A stretch of 45,322 nt of DNA, from the NCBI GenBank assembly GCA_944381535.1, contig CALWLN010000008.1, positions 1 through 45,322 of the forward strand, written 5' to 3'. The translations under genes were made by a program, and so were the position numbers. Shown here in pieces: positions 42,340-45,322 of this stretch; positions within the stretch are counted from its first letter, which is position 1, and each line of letters opens with the position of its first letter. The notes beneath the pieces are model-generated. The model had not been told where the DNA came from. It saw only the letters and a program-made list of their open reading frames with translations, and ran no database searches. Origin of the DNA: an uncultured Lachnospiraceae bacterium (GTDB taxonomy: Bacteria > Bacillota > Clostridia > Lachnospirales > Lachnospiraceae).

Positions 42340-44415
42340 ATGTACGAAGAATTTGAGCAGCATCATTTTATCGTGGATGGACACGAGGGGATATTGATCT
42401 GTCCCAAGGTACCAAGAGAGGACAGAAAATATATCTGGCGGACAGAGTTTTTGGGCGCTTTTGATTCTGTTGACAGAGAAATGCTAAAACGCGGGTGGTA
42501 TCTGACCTATTATAAGATCAGCGACCAGTTTGGCGCGCCCTGCGCCATTGAAAAAATGCGCGGATTCCAGGCATATCTGGAAGAAGAATTTGCGCTGGCA
42601 GCCCGGGCGGTGTTGTTGGGCTTCAGCCGGGGCGGGCTGTATGCGGTGAATTATGCGGCGGCGTACCCGGAGAAAACAGCCAAGCTGTATCTGGACGCGC
42701 CGGTCCTGGATGTCTTCAGCTGGCCGGGAGGCTTCGGACGGGGCGAGGGGAGTGAGAAGGACTGGAACATCTGTCAGAAACTCTACGGAGTGAAAGAGGG
42801 GGAGATGGACGCGCCCGAAAACCCGCTGAACAAGATAAAAACGCTGATCCAAAACAGGATCCCGGTGCTGCTGGTTGCGGGAGACGCGGATACGGTGGTT
42901 CCCTTCCGGGAAAACTGCCAGCTTTTGTATGCGGAATATACCTATGCCGGCGTTCCCATAAAAATGATAGTCAAACCGGGGGTGGGGCATCATCCCCACA
43001 GTCTGGAGGAGCCTACGGAACTTGCCGACTGGATTGAGTTTGACGAAGAATATGGCTGTATCATCGAAGAAGGCGCCATGGACTGGCAGATATTCCAGCA
43101 GAAGGAAGACGGATTTGCGGAAATATCCCTGCGGGGACGGTGCGTGAACCTGTTTGATGAGAAACCGTATCACGCCTTTGCCCGGGTGGTAAACGAGGCG
43201 AACGGAATGCCCGTGGTGGACTGGATGAGATGTGAAACGAAAGACAACTGCTGGGAGATTACCATGCAGGTGCCAAGAGGCGGCTTGTACCGGATAGACA
43301 CCTGCATGGATCTGGCGGAGAACTGCGGCGACTGGTCGGTCCGCGGGGACTGTGTACACCATGTGGGTGTGGGCGATGTTTTCGTGATCGCGGGGCAGAG
43401 TAACTCCGCCGGGTATGGCAAGGATTTTATCAGCGACATACCGGAAGAGGGCGTACATCTGCTGAAAAACAGCGGCCGTTGGGATCTTGCCGCACATCCC
43501 ATGAACGATTCCACCCATACGATTCACCCGCAAAACCGGGATGGGGCCAATACAGGCCATGGGCCCTATTTAAGCTTTGCAAAATATCTGAAGCGTGAGT
43601 TGGGTTACCCCATTGGCCTGGTGCAGACGTCCCTGGGCGGAAGTCCTTTGAACGCATGGAGTGGGGAGGACGGAAGCTTATACCGCAATATGATAAAGGT
43701 TGCTGAGAAATTAAAGGGAGTAAAAGGGATTCTCTGGTATCAGGGCTGTTCCGATGTAGATGGGGAAGCCTGCAAAACTTATGGGGAAAGATTTGAAAAA
43801 ATGGTGCGGGACATGCGCCGGGCTCTGAACTGTCCGGGACTGCCTTTCCTGACTTGCCAGCTGAACAAGGTGATGAACAGATGCGGGGAGGAAACCGACC
43901 GGGGCTGGGGCATGGTAAGGGAAGCCCAGCGGCGCGCGGGACAGAGGATACCCAATGTGTTTGTGATATCCACCGTGGGAGGCGGGATGTCGGATGGCAT
44001 ACACAACGCTGCGCCGTCTAATCTGATGATAGGGGAACGACTGGCCAGGTGCGCGCTGAGACATCTTTACGGCAGAAATGTGATGAGCGATTCCCCGGAT
44101 CTGGTCCGGGCGGCGCAAGAGGCCGAGACAAGGGTGAGACTGGAATTCGCGAATGTTTACCGTAATCTGGAATGGGTGAGCGAGTGGGCGGAAGATAAAA
44201 TCTTCTGTCTGGAGGGAGCGGGAAAGTGGTTTGTTCCGACTACTGCCAAAATCACCGGTGCCAATGTGGTAGAACTGGAATTTCAGGAAGAACTTCCCAA
44301 TGGGTGTGTGGCGCACGGGGCATACCAGGCGGATTTGCCGTATCTGCCGGTGATTGACAGCGCCTCCAAGCTTCCCATGCTGTCCTTCTATGGCGTGCCG
44401 GTAGAGGAAGAATAA
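42340..44415 (+). CDS. Two-domain esterase: alpha/beta hydrolase fused to SGNH/sialate O-acetylesterase
   Basis: A 691-residue protein with two hydrolase domains and no signal peptide. Residues 1-240 form an alpha/beta hydrolase with Ser96 in GFSRGG, Asp184 in AGDADTVVP and a His in GVGHHPH (217-218). A linker of about 100 residues follows. Residues 345-640 form an SGNH domain of the sialate O-acetylesterase (SASA) type, with Ser354 in AGQSNSAG, SLGGSPLNAW, the GxxN-like ILWYQGCSDV and Asp552-His555 in SDGIHN. Both triads look intact. It probably removes acetyl or other acyl groups from imported sugars. AGGAGGA precedes ATG 42340. It stands between the GH29 and SGNH genes. Confidence 0.88.
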   Translation: MYEEFEQHHFIVDGHEGILICPKVPREDRKYIWRTEFLGAFDSVDREMLKRGWYLTYYKISDQFGAPCAIEKMRGFQAYLEEEFALAARAVLLGFSRGGLYAVNYAAAYPEKTAKLYLDAPVLDVFSWPGGFGRGEGSEKDWNICQKLYGVKEGEMDAPENPLNKIKTLIQNRIPVLLVAGDADTVVPFRENCQLLYAEYTYAGVPIKMIVKPGVGHHPHSLEEPTELADWIEFDEEYGCIIEEGAMDWQIFQQKEDGFAEISLRGRCVNLFDEKPYHAFARVVNEANGMPVVDWMRCETKDNCWEITMQVPRGGLYRIDTCMDLAENCGDWSVRGDCVHHVGVGDVFVIAGQSNSAGYGKDFISDIPEEGVHLLKNSGRWDLAAHPMNDSTHTIHPQNRDGANTGHGPYLSFAKYLKRELGYPIGLVQTSLGGSPLNAWSGEDGSLYRNMIKVAEKLKGVKGILWYQGCSDVDGEACKTYGERFEKMVRDMRRALNCPGLPFLTCQLNKVMNRCGEETDRGWGMVREAQRRAGQRIPNVFVISTVGGGMSDGIHNAAPSNLMIGERLARCALRHLYGRNVMSDSPDLVRAAQEAETRVRLEFANVYRNLEWVSEWAEDKIFCLEGAGKWFVPTTAKITGANVVELEFQEELPNGCVAHGAYQADLPYLPVIDSASKLPMLSFYGVPVEEE

Positions 44416-44458
44416 TAGGAATATGCAATTAAAAATACAGTCCTTCTGTCCTAAAATA

Positions 44459-44512
44459 TCCATATTTTGAGCAAAATAATACATTCCGGTCGGAAGGATT
44501 CTGTGCTAGATT
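44459..44512 (+). promoter_or_regulatory. AraC-type promoter, copy 2 (before SGNH-GH29)
   Basis: Second 54-base copy: TCCATATTTT at 44459, weak -35 TTCCGG (44484-44489), extended -10 TGC-TAGATT (TAGATT 44507-44512). It has the same internal spacing as 40346-40399, and the ATG is 44 bases beyond the -10. Confidence 0.75.
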
Positions 44513-44555
44513 AGCTTTGAGTGGACATGGTTAAAAAACAGGAGGAAAGGTTCAA

Positions 44556-45179
44556 ATGGAACAGTTTACTTATGAAACGGAAGACAGAGCACTGGAACTG
44601 GAAACCTATGAATGGGACAATGTATGGTGGGAGCAGGCTCCGGATAATACGAAGCCCAGGGTTCTCTATATCGGCGATTCCATCTCATGTGGAATCCGCC
44701 GTATAGCTACGGACAAGGCCTGCGGAAAAATCCTTTTTGACGGGTTTGGGACTTCAAAGGCGGTGGATAATCCATATTTTGCAGAGTCCCTGCGATTGTT
44801 CGGAAAACAACAGCAAAAGCGGGAAATTATAATTTTCAACAATGGTCTCCATGGGTTTCACCTAAGTGATACCCAGCAGTACAAATTTCATTATAAGAAG
44901 CTGGTAAACTTTCTGATGGAAGAGTTCCAGGGAACACCCCTTGCCCTGGTGCTGACAACCAGTGTTGCCGGTCCACGTAATGAGCGGGTGATTGCCAGAA
45001 ACGGCGTTGCGAAGCAGATAGCGGAAATTTATGGGCTTCCGGTCATTGATTTATATTCTGCTTCCGTAGAGTATGCCGGACTGCGCACCGATGACGGTGT
45101 CCATTATACCCAGGAGGGATATGAGAAATTGGCGGAAAAGCTTCTGGAATCCGTATACAAAATCCTTCCGAGGTTATAA
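44556..45179 (+). CDS. SGNH/GDSL-family esterase
   Basis: A 207-residue cytosolic SGNH hydrolase. Block I is LYIGDSISCG with Ser42, the Asn of the oxyanion hole is in FNNGLHGFH near 95, and the catalytic pair Asp180-His183 is in DDGVHYT. The family includes carbohydrate acetyl- and acylesterases. AGGAGGA precedes the ATG. It is followed 28 bases later by a GH29 gene, so the pair is an operon behind AraC-type promoter copy 2. Deacylation ahead of fucose removal is the natural reading, by inference. Confidence 0.9.
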   Translation: MEQFTYETEDRALELETYEWDNVWWEQAPDNTKPRVLYIGDSISCGIRRIATDKACGKILFDGFGTSKAVDNPYFAESLRLFGKQQQKREIIIFNNGLHGFHLSDTQQYKFHYKKLVNFLMEEFQGTPLALVLTTSVAGPRNERVIARNGVAKQIAEIYGLPVIDLYSASVEYAGLRTDDGVHYTQEGYEKLAEKLLESVYKILPRL

Positions 45180-45207
45180 AACAGGAACATAGAAAAGGAG
45201 AAAAAAT

Positions 45208-45322
45208 ATGAGTATACCTACACCAAAAAAGTACATTTCTGATTTTGAACAGTTAGGCTTTGGAATGTTTGTACACTGGGGCCTGTATTCCCAGCTTGGC
45301 AAAGGGGAGTGGATATGGAATA
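45208..45322 (+). CDS. GH29 alpha-L-fucosidase, N-terminal part (cut by window end)
   Basis: The first 38 codons only. [20 protein letters not shown] is the N-terminal GH29 signature, as in the enzyme at 40452. AAAGGAG lies 7 bases before the ATG. The rest of the gene lies outside the window, so completeness and active site are unknown. It would be the third GH29 in this window. Confidence 0.85.
   Translation, partial: MSIPTPKKYISDFEQLGFGMFVHWGLYSQLGKGEWIWN

Noticed and set aside
42484-43560. Minus-strand frame of 358 codons inside the esterase gene
   Set aside because: Antisense shadow of a GC-rich coding strand; the plus strand has two complete catalytic sets.
1-45322. CRISPR arrays, tRNA or rRNA genes, T-box or known riboswitches
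   Set aside because: No regularly spaced repeats, tRNA-like cloverleaf ends or rRNA segments were recognised by eye; a covariance-model scan (Infernal/Rfam) would be needed to exclude small RNAs.

Overview
The window looks like chromosome from a Gram-positive gut anaerobe of the Lachnospiraceae (Clostridium cluster XIVa) type. The signs are strong AGGAGG ribosome sites, GTG and TTG starts, YesM/YesN and LplB/YtcP type sugar systems, an Rpn-type PD-(D/E)XK nuclease, and protein families typical of that group. This placement is inferred from gene content. No rRNA, tRNA, CRISPR array or intact insertion sequence was recognised.

Layout. (1) 1-8.7 kb, plus strand, housekeeping: a YycJ/WalJ metallo-hydrolase, an ACT protein with its DUF711 partner, a MATE pump, hisH-hisF, ung, a coiled-coil membrane protein and a CBS/DRTGG family II pyrophosphatase. 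A bidirectional terminator follows. (2) 8.8-13.0 kb: a minus-strand eda-kdgK operon (2-keto-3-deoxygluconate catabolism), divergent from an AlbA/HATPase regulator-like gene and an IclR regulator that may control it. (3) 13.0-24.0 kb: an AT-rich island (35% GC in one sampled 60-base line against 53% in a flanking one). It holds a YesMN-type two-component system divergent from a GH95-like fucosidase, a lipoprotein binding protein, two permeases, a frameshifted AraC remnant and a GH29 fucosidase. The GH95 and binding-protein genes share an upstream box at identical distance from the same -10. The hydrolases have no signal peptides, so the model is import followed by cytosolic defucosylation.

(4) 24.0-28.7 kb: a partial molybdenum-cofactor operon (MoeA-like, MogA, MOSC, MoaA), a flavin reductase-like protein and DegV, ending in stacked terminators and a structured palindromic element. 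(5) 28.9-34.5 kb: a TRIC-type membrane protein, PaaI thioesterase, LysR, a HAD hydrolase, a PurF-like protein with no glutaminase cysteine, and a secreted CAP-domain protein behind a WalR-like box. (6) 34.5-36.5 kb: a gene graveyard with Crp/Fnr and TIGR04076 fragments fused head to head, plus an internally deleted copy of the cysK locus, next to an Rpn-type nuclease gene. (7) 36.6-39.5 kb: cysK-metY-rrf2 behind a consensus promoter and a CymR-like operator.

(8) 39.5 kb to the end: a second glycan locus. It has an AraC regulator divergent from a GH29 fucosidase, then a two-domain esterase, an SGNH esterase and another GH29 that runs off the window. Two promoters here, 4.1 kb apart, match without gaps over 54 bases (45 identical), which marks a small regulon. 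Together these enzymes suggest removal of acyl groups and fucose from O-acetylated, fucosylated oligosaccharides. This locus, the island and the PurF-like protein are the best leads for new biology.
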